The notes under the pieces: model-generated | The model's input: the letters and a program-made list of their open reading frames with translations, nothing else | The model's database searches: none | What the model was told of the DNA's origin: nothing | In this document: positions 17,042-25,034 of the stretch, one piece after another | How the letters are laid out: each line of letters opens with the position of its first letter | Numbering within the stretch: the first letter of the stretch is position 1 | Made by a program: the position numbers and the translations under genes | Assembly (NCBI GenBank): GCA_937900415.1 | Contig: CALCEY010000009.1 | Coordinates: forward strand, 124,001-188,000 | DNA from: an uncultured Clostridia bacterium | Lineage (GTDB): Bacteria; Bacillota; Clostridia; Peptostreptococcales; Anaerovoracaceae | DNA length: 64,000 bases | Direction of reading: 5' to 3'

Positions 17042-17436
17042 GATTTCATAAATATGTATTTTCTTTTCGGTTCTTTAGGCTTTACATCGTCTGCAAATAT
17101 CCTGCTTATGCTTCTAAAGGATTCAATCTGTTCAGGAGTACATTCTTTTAATATGCTTACTATTTCGTCGTGCGCCTTCATTGCTTCTTCGTCCTTATCA
17201 AGAGCATAAAGATTGCCGCTCAGGAGATATTCCGCCGTAACGCCTAACAGCTGGCTGAGCAGATATAAATTCCTAATCGACATTCCTTTGTTGCCGTATT
17301 CTACATCTGAAATGAATGCAGGAGATATGTCCATCTGCTCTGCCAGCTCTTCTCTTGTAATTTCCTTGTTCTCTCTTATGACTCTTATTCTGCGCCCCAT
17401 AGCTTTGATATTCAGTTCTTTTAATTCATCTGTCAT
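17038..17436 (-). CDS. XRE-family regulator, paralogue 1
   Basis: A 132-residue protein with an N-terminal helix-turn-helix (about residues 13-68): MGRRIRVIRENKEITREELA and FISDVEYGNKG. A helical C-terminal part follows (ILKECTPEQIESFRSISRIF) and a basic tail (KPKEPKRKY). Closely related proteins are encoded at 17554, 18136, 46019 and, broken, at 22370. The gene sits immediately in front of the ABC exporter promoter, so local control of surface-polymer genes is plausible. Shine-Dalgarno GAGGAG is seven bases from ATG 17436. Target sites unknown. Confidence 0.8.
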   Translation of the reverse strand: MTDELKELNIKAMGRRIRVIRENKEITREELAEQMDISPAFISDVEYGNKGMSIRNLYLLSQLLGVTAEYLLSGNLYALDKDEEAMKAHDEIVSILKECTPEQIESFRSISRIFADDVKPKEPKRKYIFMKS

Positions 17437-17553
17437 GACATGCTCCTCGCTTTTGCCGGAATTTAATCTTTTTCTTTAAAACATTTGTTTCTCTTTTATT
17501 TTATCTCAACATGAACGCGCTATCAAGCCTGTTATTTTTTATGACGGCAGCCG

Positions 17554-17916
17554 CTATTTTTTCAGGTTATCAACATAAATCATACTTATATCTCTGATGC
17601 TTTTCAGCTGCTTTTTACTGAAGCTTGTAATCAATTCCATAATTTCTTCATAGGTTTTTATTGCATCTTCGTCAAAATCATTGGCGTAAAAATTGCCGCT
17701 CAAAATATAATCTGCCGTAATATCGAGCGCCTGACATATCAAATAAAAGTTTCTTATCGACGGACATTTCTTTCCGTATTCAATATCTGAAATAAAATTA
17801 ACAGACACGTCTACCTTTTCTGCCAAAACCTCCCTTGTCATCTTTCTTGCGTCACGGATTGCTCTGATTCTTTTTCCCATAGCTACTGTATCCAATTCTC
17901 TGATTTCCATGTGCAT
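17554..17916 (-). CDS. XRE-family regulator, paralogue 2
   Basis: A 120-residue protein with the same layout as its neighbours: HTH (MGKRIRAIRDARKMTREVLA, FISDIEYGKKC) and a C-terminal helix ending DISMIYVDNLKK. Starts at ATG 17916 (or two codons later) after AAAGGAG. Its upstream region shares TCTAATCT(T/A)AAAGT(C/T)GTATAA with the gene at 18136, showing that coding and control sequences were duplicated together. It lies tail-to-head with paralogues 1 and 3, 117 and 219 bases apart, so each may have its own promoter. Confidence 0.8.
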   Translation of the reverse strand: MHMEIRELDTVAMGKRIRAIRDARKMTREVLAEKVDVSVNFISDIEYGKKCPSIRNFYLICQALDITADYILSGNFYANDFDEDAIKTYEEIMELITSFSKKQLKSIRDISMIYVDNLKK

Positions 17917-18064
17917 ATCTTATCTCCTTTTCCATGTTTATTTGACTTCGCTTGGAGTATGTCCCAGATGACTGAACTTTAATAATCGTCCCTCTAATCT
18001 TAAAGTCGTATAAACCGCCTATAATAAGACATTTTTTATAGCTATATAGAGCATTTTTTATGAA

Positions 18065-18100
18065 AAAACATCTTACAGGAAAAATCTCGTAAGATGTTTT
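18065..18100 (-). terminator. Strong hairpin terminator after XRE paralogue 3
   Basis: A perfect 12-bp stem AAAACATCTTAC/GTAAGATGTTTT with a 12-nt loop, followed on the minus strand by a T-rich tract. It lies 36 bases after the stop of the XRE gene at 18136. Confidence 0.75.
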
Positions 18101-18135
18101 AATAACTGAAATGTTTTCAGCCTCCGTCGTTTTCT

Positions 18136-18498
18136 TTATTTCATAAGGCTTGCCGTATAAATTATGCTTATGTCGCGAAAGCCTTTTATCTGTTCAATGT
18201 CGCATTTTTTCAATATTCCTATTATTTCTCTGCACACTTCTGCGGCCTCTTCATCGCGGTCAATATCATACATAACGCCACCGAGAATATAATCGGCTGT
18301 GGTTTCCAATGCCTGACACAGTAAATAAAGATTTCTGATTGACGGGCATTTGTTCCCATATTCTATATCTGTGATAAAAGTAACAGATAAGTCAACTTTT
18401 TCTGCCAAGGCTTCTCTCGTCATTTTCCTCGCCTCACGAAGCATTCTTATCCTTCTTCCCATAGACTTAACATCCAATTGATTCAACTCTTGCTGCAT
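18136..18498 (-). CDS. XRE-family regulator, paralogue 3
   Basis: A 120-residue protein: HTH (MGRRIRMLREARKMTREALA, FITDIEYGNKC) plus C-terminal helices (ILKKCDIEQIKGFRDISIIY). GGAGG is six bases from ATG 18498. Upstream, 52 bases from the start, lies a 16-bp motif identical to one at the same distance from the XRE gene at 46019. It follows a remnant LCP gene and that gene's terminator, repeating the LCP-then-XRE order seen twice more in the window. It ends in its own strong terminator. Confidence 0.8.
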   Translation of the reverse strand: MQQELNQLDVKSMGRRIRMLREARKMTREALAEKVDLSVTFITDIEYGNKCPSIRNLYLLCQALETTADYILGGVMYDIDRDEEAAEVCREIIGILKKCDIEQIKGFRDISIIYTASLMK

Positions 18499-18549
18499 TT
18501 CATACCTCCATTTAGACTAAATCAACTTTCAAGCAATCAATAACTGTCT

Positions 18550-18587
18550 CATTCTTAAAGTTAATCTTTCTAATCTAAAAGTTGTAT
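18550..18587 (-). promoter_or_regulatory. Conserved upstream region of the XRE genes (candidate operator)
   Basis: Contains CATTCTTAAAGTTAAT (18550-18565), identical to 46438-46453 and at the same distance (51-52 bases) from the start codon of the respective XRE gene. The next 21 bases, ending GTATAA, are nearly repeated at 17993-18013 upstream of paralogue 2. Conservation of non-coding DNA at fixed spacing suggests an autoregulatory site or a shared promoter; recent duplication alone could also explain it. Confidence 0.5.
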
Positions 18588-18633
18588 AATCTATAGGTTG
18601 CATTTTATACATCTATAAGGCAAAAATTTTAAA

Positions 18634-18663
18634 ATACCCTGCACTTTCAATTATGCAGGGTAT
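18634..18663 (-). terminator. Hairpin terminator after the LCP remnant
   Basis: Perfect 10-bp stem ATACCCTGCA/TGCAGGGTAT with a 10-nt loop; the minus-strand 3' side continues TTTTAAAATTTTTG. It follows the relic LCP stop by 17 bases. Confidence 0.65.
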
Positions 18664-18679
18664 CTCAATATTGATATTA

Positions 18680-18745
18680 CTATGCTATGACTTCTTCAAT
18701 CTGCTTATTTGCTTCATCTATTTACGACTGATTCGGAAACATTAC
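18680..18745 (-). pseudogene. Remnant of an LCP gene (C-terminal tail)
   Basis: On the minus strand this reads VMFPNQS, a stop (18722-18724), then IDEANKQIEEVIA and a stop. The intact LCP gene at 23177 ends VMVPDQASVEQAKAQIESV in the same arrangement. Upstream, ACGGCTGTC (TAV) matches the TAVYS of the intact copy but in a shifted frame. The rest of the gene is gone. Together with the XRE gene beyond it, it marks a decayed LCP/XRE pair. Confidence 0.65.
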
Positions 18746-19152
18746 GTTTTTTTACTGACAGCCGTATCGTTTTCACTTACAAACAAAAAATACTCCTTCT
18801 TCCGATGAAGACACTTACACTCAGTTTGCTCATGCTTGTAAGCAGTCATGTGTTTAATTGAAGTCAGGCAATATTCCTCAATCTAAGGAAAAGTGGCGCG
18901 AATGTTTCAAACACTTCAAGCACGCCTGACACTCGAATTACGACCGGCAGATATGGCCTCCTTATCCGAAGCTGACGAGTTTTATGATGTACGGCTGCTC
19001 TAAATTTGCAGGCTTTACTATACTAAGACTTATATTATACGATACTTAACAATACTGCGACTATTTTCTTTAAAATTTGACAAAAAATTTAGTGGCTTCA
19101 ACACTTACAACTGTTTTTTATTTGTTTAACTGCCAAACTACCGTTTCCGCCC
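18746..19152. other. About 400 bp without an intact gene
   Basis: A plus-strand stretch (about 18865-19050) can be read for over 40 codons with one stop, including SKEKWRECFKHFKHA and then WPPYPKLTSFMMYGCSKF. This looks like decayed coding sequence, possibly of a mobile element, but I cannot assign it. Nothing else supportable is seen. Confidence 0.3.
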
Positions 19153-19181
19153 TTTTCATCTTCCCTCTATTATTGTATAAT
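19153..19181 (+). promoter_or_regulatory. Candidate promoter of the GT2 gene
   Basis: TATAAT at 19176-19181 with TTTTCA 17 bp upstream (19153-19158); the -10 is consensus and the -35 weak. It lies 43 bases before ATG 19224. If real, it excludes the upstream TTG start of the longer frame. Confidence 0.5.
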
Positions 19182-19223
19182 TATTGTAAATTTACTACCA
19201 AATTGATGAGGGGGAAAAAACAA

Positions 19224-20861
19224 ATGCAGCCTGTAATTACGATCATCATTCCTGCGTACAATGTTGAAAAATATATATCCACTATGCTCCGGTGTATTCA
19301 AAATCAAACTTTCACACACTTTGAAGCCATCATCGTCAATGATGGTTCTACTGACGGTACGCAAAAAGTCATAGACGGATTCTGCAAAACCGATTCAAGG
19401 TTTACTTCTTATTACAAGGAAAACGGAGGCGTATCTTCTGCCCGAAATCTTGGTATAGACAAAGCGGTCGGACAGTATCTTGTTTTTTGGGATCCCGACG
19501 ATGAGGTTCCTGCCGACAGTCTTGAAAATCTTTATACCTCAGCTCAGGAAAACGACGCCGATATGGTCATAGGCATCAGCAAAAACACTTATCTGTCCGA
19601 TTCCTCAAACCCAAATGCGCTTTCTGAAATTGTTGCAATAAAAGATATCAGCAAAATGGATTTCCGCCATGTGTGGTCATTTACAGCGGCCAACCGTCTC
19701 TTTAAAAAATCTATTATTGATAAATACAATCTGCGTTTTGACAACAATCTGGACTTGGGCGAGGACGGCGTGTTTTGGCTTAACTACATGTCTTACTGCG
19801 ACAAAATAGTCGGCTGCAACAAAGAAGTCTATATATACAAACGCCGGTTCTTTATGGATAAATCCAGTTCTCTTACTCAATCACCGGACAGATACAAAGA
19901 AGGCTATTTTGATCTTTACATTACAAGCCTGTGCAAAGCATGTGAAAAACTCTTTGAGAACTGCCGGACAGCCGACGGGGAATACTACAAAGCGCGCCTT
20001 TTTCAGGAATTATACAAGCGCTTGATAAGGAACAATATAATTTCGGATATGTACCGTCAAATATGGCTTTTGCAGCCTCATGACGTGAGTCTAATGTACG
20101 AACAGTTTGAAAAGCTAAAAAAACAGCTGTATTCCCTTGAATACGGATCGATTATAAGAGCCGAAAAAGATCTTGACATAGCTTGCGGATTGAAAACAAA
20201 AGTTCAGCTTGCGAGCAGCCCACGCATTACTTTTGTGCTTACAAGAAACCTGTGCGAGGCTGACTTTAACAATGTTGCAGAGGCCATTTACCGTCAGCGT
20301 TTTCCTGAATTTGAAATACTTGTCGACGCTGAGCTGAAAAATTCGGTTAACGGTAAAAACCTGCCGGCTGCGGATAATCTGCATTTTGTATCGGGGAGTG
20401 ACGCCGCTGATGTGAAAAACAAAGCTCTCATGCTTTCTAAGGCTGATTATATAATGTTCATAGACGAGCCTTTCTTCCCTGATGAAAATACCTTTAAAAG
20501 CTTCTTTACGAAGATTAAAAAAACGGATAACATCATTTCTCTTTACGCCAAGCGCCTTGAAGGCGGTAAGTTAAAAGAGCTTCCCGCGCTAAAAAAAGCT
20601 TTTAACTGCAACGATACCGGATTGATAAAGCATCTGGATGTATTATTGTCAAACAAGGTTTTCAAAGTTGATTATTTAAAGAACAGGAATTTCACCTTTT
20701 CCGGCGCTTCTTATCAGGACATACTGAATATATATAACATGTCCTTAAAAGTGGTTATGAAAAAAAGTCCGCTCTTAATAACCACCGTTAACGAGCAGGA
20801 CTTTAACAGCAAAATTCATTCATACAAAGCAAGGAGACTGCTCAAGCGCATGCAGCCTTAA
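19224..20861 (+). CDS. Glycosyltransferase family 2 with a degenerate second GT-A-like module
   Basis: A 545-residue cytoplasmic enzyme. Residues 1-110 form a GT-A domain: VITIIIPAYNVEKYI, VNDGSTDGT, GGVSSARNLG and the DPDD metal motif. Near residue 385 a second sequence looks like a GT2 start (RITFVLTRNLCEADFNNV, KNKALMLSKADYIMFIDE) but lacks a clear DXD, so it may be inactive. It transfers a sugar to a surface glycan or teichoic acid. A longer frame begins at TTG 19077, but ATG 19224 has GAGGGGG upstream and the GT2 fold starts right there. It is one of few plus-strand genes and overlaps its convergent neighbour by four bases at the stops. Confidence 0.8.
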   Translation: MQPVITIIIPAYNVEKYISTMLRCIQNQTFTHFEAIIVNDGSTDGTQKVIDGFCKTDSRFTSYYKENGGVSSARNLGIDKAVGQYLVFWDPDDEVPADSLENLYTSAQENDADMVIGISKNTYLSDSSNPNALSEIVAIKDISKMDFRHVWSFTAANRLFKKSIIDKYNLRFDNNLDLGEDGVFWLNYMSYCDKIVGCNKEVYIYKRRFFMDKSSSLTQSPDRYKEGYFDLYITSLCKACEKLFENCRTADGEYYKARLFQELYKRLIRNNIISDMYRQIWLLQPHDVSLMYEQFEKLKKQLYSLEYGSIIRAEKDLDIACGLKTKVQLASSPRITFVLTRNLCEADFNNVAEAIYRQRFPEFEILVDAELKNSVNGKNLPAADNLHFVSGSDAADVKNKALMLSKADYIMFIDEPFFPDENTFKSFFTKIKKTDNIISLYAKRLEGGKLKELPALKKAFNCNDTGLIKHLDVLLSNKVFKVDYLKNRNFTFSGASYQDILNIYNMSLKVVMKKSPLLITTVNEQDFNSKIHSYKARRLLKRMQP

Positions 20862-22255
20862 TTGCTGCGCGCATGATTTTTACATTCTCTGCAAAACATC
20901 GGCGTTAGGGAAAAATAAAATATCATCGTTACCATCCACCGCGACATAACTTCAAGAGATTCGACTATTCCTGCGCTGCAAAACATGCTAACTCCCAGCA
21001 CCACGAAGGACTTGTAATCGCTGCTTTTTATATCCCGTCGTCTCCTTCTCCCCTCAATCTTTTTGTCAGGCAAAGGCTTTCGCATGAATATGGCTTTTAT
21101 GACAAACCAGATTGCGAAAGCCTGAATAAGCAAAAATGATATGCCTGCCAGGTACCCGAATCTATATGTTATGCCTATTGTTGAATTATGCGCATCCAGC
21201 GTAACGCCCTCCGAATGTGCTTTTTCCCAATATTCATCATAATCTGCTCCGAATATTTTAGGGTCTTTTATATGATACTGCCACAGGTCTAATCTTCCCG
21301 ACGTCAGCGTATTTATTTTATCGCCCAGAGGGCTGTGAACAGGGGCATAGACTTCTGTCTCCGTTGACGTTTCGGCGTCAGCCCTTTCAATACCTACTAT
21401 CTCCATCAGACCTTTTGTAACATAACTGCTCAAAAACAGCGCTACAATAAGAATAACCAGTGGAAGAATCTCATTCTCCCTTGAGTTCTTGCCAATAACA
21501 TAATTTTTTATATAATATATCAGCCATGCCAATATGCTTACAGCTGCCCCCAAAAAAGACGCACGGGCCGTCGTCAATATGATTGTCCCCATAAATACCG
21601 CTGACAAAGCTATATATAGATACTTGCTCAATCCTTTTGTCACAGAAAACATATAAATCGAACATATCAGCGCTCCGGACATGCACATAGCCAGAGTGTT
21701 TTCATTGGCAGACATGCCCATATATGCATTGTTCCCTTGCCGGAAATACTGAGCATGCGGAAAAAATATAAAATTTGCCATCAGCCATACCGCCATAGAG
21801 GCGATAAAGCCTACTGAAATATTCTTAAACAATGTGGCATAATCTTTTCTGTTATTCCATACAAGATAAAATGCCGGCATAACAAAGGAAATCATGACAA
21901 TATTTATCTCCAGCTTCCCCACGGAATGAAGAAGCCATGCAATAAGCATACAAACTGCACACACAAAATATATATATATGAATCCAGACCGATTGCTAAC
22001 TCGCTTGATCGGCCTGTCTACGCTTGCAATTATAAATAAAATCAGGCATGCCATCGTCATCAGCGATAAAGCTATCTCGCCGAACCTGAGAACTTCCGGC
22101 AAATAGCCCTCCGACCTTCTGATTGCGAAAATTACTCCCATCAAAAATGCCAAAGCTGTCATGCTTCTGTTTTTATTGTTTTCGCTTATATGCTTACCGC
22201 ACTTTTCGTATATAAAATTTAAACTCTTGATATAAAAATCCTGAATATAAATCAA
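20858..22255 (-). CDS. O-antigen ligase/polymerase-like membrane protein
   Basis: A 465-residue protein with about 11-12 transmembrane segments and a large loop near residues 290-350 (GDKINTLTSGRLDLWQYHI), as in the Wzy/WaaL superfamily where this outer loop is catalytic. It could polymerise or ligate a surface glycan. The start is TTG 22255 with AGAGG six bases upstream. Its TAA shares three bases with the TAA of the convergent glycosyltransferase, so no terminator fits between them. It lies just downstream of the broken XRE gene. Confidence 0.75.
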   Translation of the reverse strand: MIYIQDFYIKSLNFIYEKCGKHISENNKNRSMTALAFLMGVIFAIRRSEGYLPEVLRFGEIALSLMTMACLILFIIASVDRPIKRVSNRSGFIYIYFVCAVCMLIAWLLHSVGKLEINIVMISFVMPAFYLVWNNRKDYATLFKNISVGFIASMAVWLMANFIFFPHAQYFRQGNNAYMGMSANENTLAMCMSGALICSIYMFSVTKGLSKYLYIALSAVFMGTIILTTARASFLGAAVSILAWLIYYIKNYVIGKNSRENEILPLVILIVALFLSSYVTKGLMEIVGIERADAETSTETEVYAPVHSPLGDKINTLTSGRLDLWQYHIKDPKIFGADYDEYWEKAHSEGVTLDAHNSTIGITYRFGYLAGISFLLIQAFAIWFVIKAIFMRKPLPDKKIEGRRRRRDIKSSDYKSFVVLGVSMFCSAGIVESLEVMSRWMVTMIFYFSLTPMFCRECKNHARSN

Positions 22256-22369
22256 AATGTTCCTCTCTGTTCACTCCAAACTGCATAATTCTCTTAAGCG
22301 CCTCTGCGTACATTGCGCTGATATCACCGAAATCTTTATTTTAAACTGATTGTTGCATGTCTTCAATAC

Positions 22370-22639
22370 TCATGCTGTTTCATCGCGCAAAGGCGCCGCC
22401 TTTTCCTTCCCGTCAGCAGCATAAATATTGCCGCTTATATATAATCGTCTGTAACGCTCAAAAGCTTGCCTGAGTCTGAACAATGTCTTTATAGTCAGAC
22501 TCTTATTGCCATATTCCATATCGGCGATAAAAACAATCGAAACGCCTGCCATCTATAAAAGTTTCTCTTTCGTCAAACCTTTCGCTTCTCTTACTGTTCT
22601 TATACGGCTTCCTATTGCAGTCTCGTCCAATGGCTTCAT
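22370..22639 (-). pseudogene. XRE-family regulator pseudogene, paralogue 4
   Basis: Reading on the minus strand from ATG 22639 (MKPLDETAIGSRIRTVREAK) gives the first half of the same HTH as at 17038/17554/18136/46019. An in-frame TAG at 22553-22555 then interrupts it where the intact paralogues have a Glu/Gln-Lys/Met pair (LAEK). The frame continues as MAGVSIVFIADMEYGN and FRLRQAFERYRRLYISGNIY. The C-terminal third is missing (stop after APLRDETA). A single GAG-to-TAG change would make the nonsense codon; readthrough is possible in principle. Confidence 0.75.
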
Positions 22640-22771
22640 CTCCACGGCATTGCAGCCCGGCTCTTTCCTTATGATTTTGTTCATAATCTCCCATAAATCA
22701 CTTTTATCATGCCGCAGGCGCAGGCTCTGATGCCTCTGCGTCTTTAGCTGCCCAGCAGCAAACATAAAGTT

Positions 22772-22961
22772 ATTATACCGCAAGTGTGTCAGCGGTGATT
22801 CAATGAATCCCTTATGAACCCCTCCCTGCGGCAACACCAAATATCTTGACTTCCGGGTTCATTATACATTATAGCGCCCTCCTGTCAGGCAAACGGCGTT
22901 TCAAGCCCGCTTCACTGCGGCAAAGCCGATATAATCTTTTGCATACATGATGTATTATACC
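22772..22961. repeat. Dispersed intergenic repeat, copy B
   Basis: About 190 bp matching 8692-8875 block by block in the same orientation, with ATTATACC boxes at both ends (22772-22779 and 22954-22961) and an internal near-match of the right box (GATATAAT, 22928-22935). It lies between the XRE pseudogene and the LCP terminator. Divergence between the copies is substantial in the spacers but low in the blocks, which suggests conserved structure. Confidence 0.75.
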
Positions 22962-23034
22962 TTATCTCCTCTGTTTTTTCAATTCAAAACATGCAAAGCT
23001 CTAATAGCGAAAAAACATGCAGACATGCAATAAA

Positions 23035-23066
23035 AAAGCTCCCGCTTTGTATTACTCGGGAGCTTT
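23035..23066 (-). terminator. Terminator of the polysaccharide/LCP operon
   Basis: Perfect 10-bp stem AAAGCTCCCG/CGGGAGCTTT, 12-nt loop, followed on the minus strand by TTTTTATTG. It lies 110 bases after the LCP stop and would end transcripts of the long polysaccharide operon. Confidence 0.8.
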
Positions 23067-23176
23067 AGCTTGATAAAAATCATTCATGACATCCGCACAT
23101 ATCACACTTATGGCCTTAAAGGCTTCCAGATGCTTTGTGCTGCACATTTTAACCCTTCTCTATATAATTTTAATTC

Positions 23177-24649
23177 CTACTGCGACATTACACTTTCAAT
23201 CTGAGCCTTGGCCTGCTCCACCGACGCCTGATCGGGCACCATTACATATACCCTTGAATTCGGCATGGAATAAACTGCCGTGCTTTTGCCGCTTCCCTTC
23301 AAACTCTGCTGTTTAATAGTCCAGCTGCTCATGTCACCAAGCTGCATTTTCACCAGCGACGTTATGTCACTTTGGGACATGTTGGTATTGATATTGTTTT
23401 CCACGGAATTTAAAATTCCGGTGTAGTTGGTAAGAATGGAAGAACTGCTCGTACACTTATTGATTATTCCGGCAATTACAGCCTGTTGATTTTTCACTCT
23501 CTGGTTGTCTCCCGCTGCAAAGGAATGTCTTTCTCTTGAGAAAGCGAGAGCTGCTTTTCCGCTCAGTTCGTTTGGCCCCTTGGAAAAATTATATCCCATT
23601 GCAGAAAAACTGTAATCGGAATTTACGGTAATACCGCCCAAAGTGTCAACCAGCTTAATTACTGTAGTAAAATTCACCTTTAAATGATAGTTTATATCTA
23701 TCCCAAGCAGATTTTCTACGGTTTCTGTCGTCTCATTTATTCCGTAAAGGCCGGAATGGGTAAGCTTGTCCATAGCTTCCTTGGAGGCAAGCTTTACATA
23801 ATAGTCTCTCGGAATTGAAGTCAGCAGAATTGTTTTTGTCTTGGGATTAACCGTCATTACCATATTTACATCGCTTCTTGCAATATTGCCTATGGAGCCT
23901 GTAGTATCTATTCCGCTGACATATACGTTAAAAGCTTCTTCGGTAACATCGACATTCTTGGCATTGACTTCCGTCTTTACCGTAACATCAATGTCCTCAA
24001 TAATCCTTGTGGTCTTTTCCGTAAATCCGTCTACCTCTTCAAGAGCCAATTCATAGTATGCACTGTTTAAGAAAATAGCTTCATACTTGCCGTCTATAAG
24101 GGACTTTGCAAGATTGTCAAAGCCTTCTTCGTCCTTCAAAGCTATATCGACCTTTTCTTCAAGCCTTTTCTTCGCCTCGGAATAGGATTCGTCGTCATTA
24201 TCCATTATTCCGACGGTTTCACCCTCAATATCTCTAATCTTCTGATACTTGCTGTCCGCCTTTACTACTACATAAAAATCATGAGTCTGCTCAGTACCTG
24301 AAATTTTATCGAAAAAGCTCAGCGTACTTGCCATATAATAAGTACCGACAGAAACAATTAAAATTACAATTACCGCCGCTGCGGAAGCAGCTGTCTTTTT
24401 CTTTGGCCTTGCATCATCCAGGCCGTTTCCCCTTTCATCGCTTTTTCTAAACAGTGAGCGCAATATGGGGAAGCTTATTAAAGCCAGCAATATAATCAGA
24501 ATAGCAAAATATAAAAGCGGCAGCACGTCCACTATGAAAGTGGCTGCAAGAAATGCTGCAACCGCTATTATATACAGGACTGCCAGAACTTTTGCAAATT
24601 TTGATTTAGTATGTTGCTTTTTTTCTTCCTGTTTTCTCTCTACTCTCAT
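23177..24649 (-). CDS. LytR-CpsA-Psr (LCP) family glycopolymer transferase
   Basis: A 490-residue protein with three N-terminal transmembrane segments (about residues 20-65 and 88-110). An extracytoplasmic domain at about 120-215 resembles a small solute-binding-like fold (FYVVVKADSKYQKI). The catalytic LCP domain at about 240-400 carries the Arg/Asp signatures RSDVNMVMTVNPKTKTI, TSIPRDYYV, DTLGGI and FSRERHSFAAGDNQR. LCP proteins move lipid-linked glycans onto peptidoglycan. It closes the long polysaccharide operon, so it probably attaches that polymer. Good Shine-Dalgarno AAAGGGGG before ATG 24649. A relic of a homologous gene lies at 18680. Confidence 0.9.
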   Translation of the reverse strand: MRVERKQEEKKQHTKSKFAKVLAVLYIIAVAAFLAATFIVDVLPLLYFAILIILLALISFPILRSLFRKSDERGNGLDDARPKKKTAASAAAVIVILIVSVGTYYMASTLSFFDKISGTEQTHDFYVVVKADSKYQKIRDIEGETVGIMDNDDESYSEAKKRLEEKVDIALKDEEGFDNLAKSLIDGKYEAIFLNSAYYELALEEVDGFTEKTTRIIEDIDVTVKTEVNAKNVDVTEEAFNVYVSGIDTTGSIGNIARSDVNMVMTVNPKTKTILLTSIPRDYYVKLASKEAMDKLTHSGLYGINETTETVENLLGIDINYHLKVNFTTVIKLVDTLGGITVNSDYSFSAMGYNFSKGPNELSGKAALAFSRERHSFAAGDNQRVKNQQAVIAGIINKCTSSSSILTNYTGILNSVENNINTNMSQSDITSLVKMQLGDMSSWTIKQQSLKGSGKSTAVYSMPNSRVYVMVPDQASVEQAKAQIESVMSQ

Positions 24650-24675
24650 TTAATCCCCCTTTGTTTTTGTACTGA

Positions 24676-24993
24676 TTATATACTTATATTTTCCTTCCGA
24701 CAAAAAATTTTTATATATTCCGCCACTTCCTCGATTTCTTCGTCCTTTAAATATGGATGAATAGGAAGTGAAAGAACTGTATCACAGAGCCTTTTCGTCG
24801 CGCTGCAATCAAATTCGTAGTCCTCGCCAATTCCAAACGCCAGCTGTTCATGCATTGGCTTTGGATAATATATCATTGTTGGAATTCCCTTTTCCTTCAG
24901 GCCTGCTTGCAGCTTATCCCTCTGTTCTCTGCTCGCAAGCTGAATAGTATACTGAGCCCAGCTTGAACGGAAATCGTCCACCGCCACAGACAT
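24676..24993 (-). pseudogene. C-terminal fragment of a DegT/DnrJ/EryC1 aminotransferase
   Basis: The 105-residue frame (FRSSWAQYTIQLASREQ, GIPTMIYYPKPMH, LPIHPYL) matches only the last quarter of the complete aminotransferase at 28922-30037 (SSWAQFTLKAK, GIPVMIYYPIPIH, IPMHPYL). The PLP lysine and the whole N-terminal part are missing, and an in-frame TAG lies nine bases before the ATG. It is not derived from the 28922 copy in obvious register and is less AT-rich. It probably marks the breakpoint where a sugar-gene cassette was exchanged. Confidence 0.75.
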
Positions 24994-25034
24994 TTTGACT
25001 ATCTAACGTTTTCAACTTTTACACAAGTCCAATA

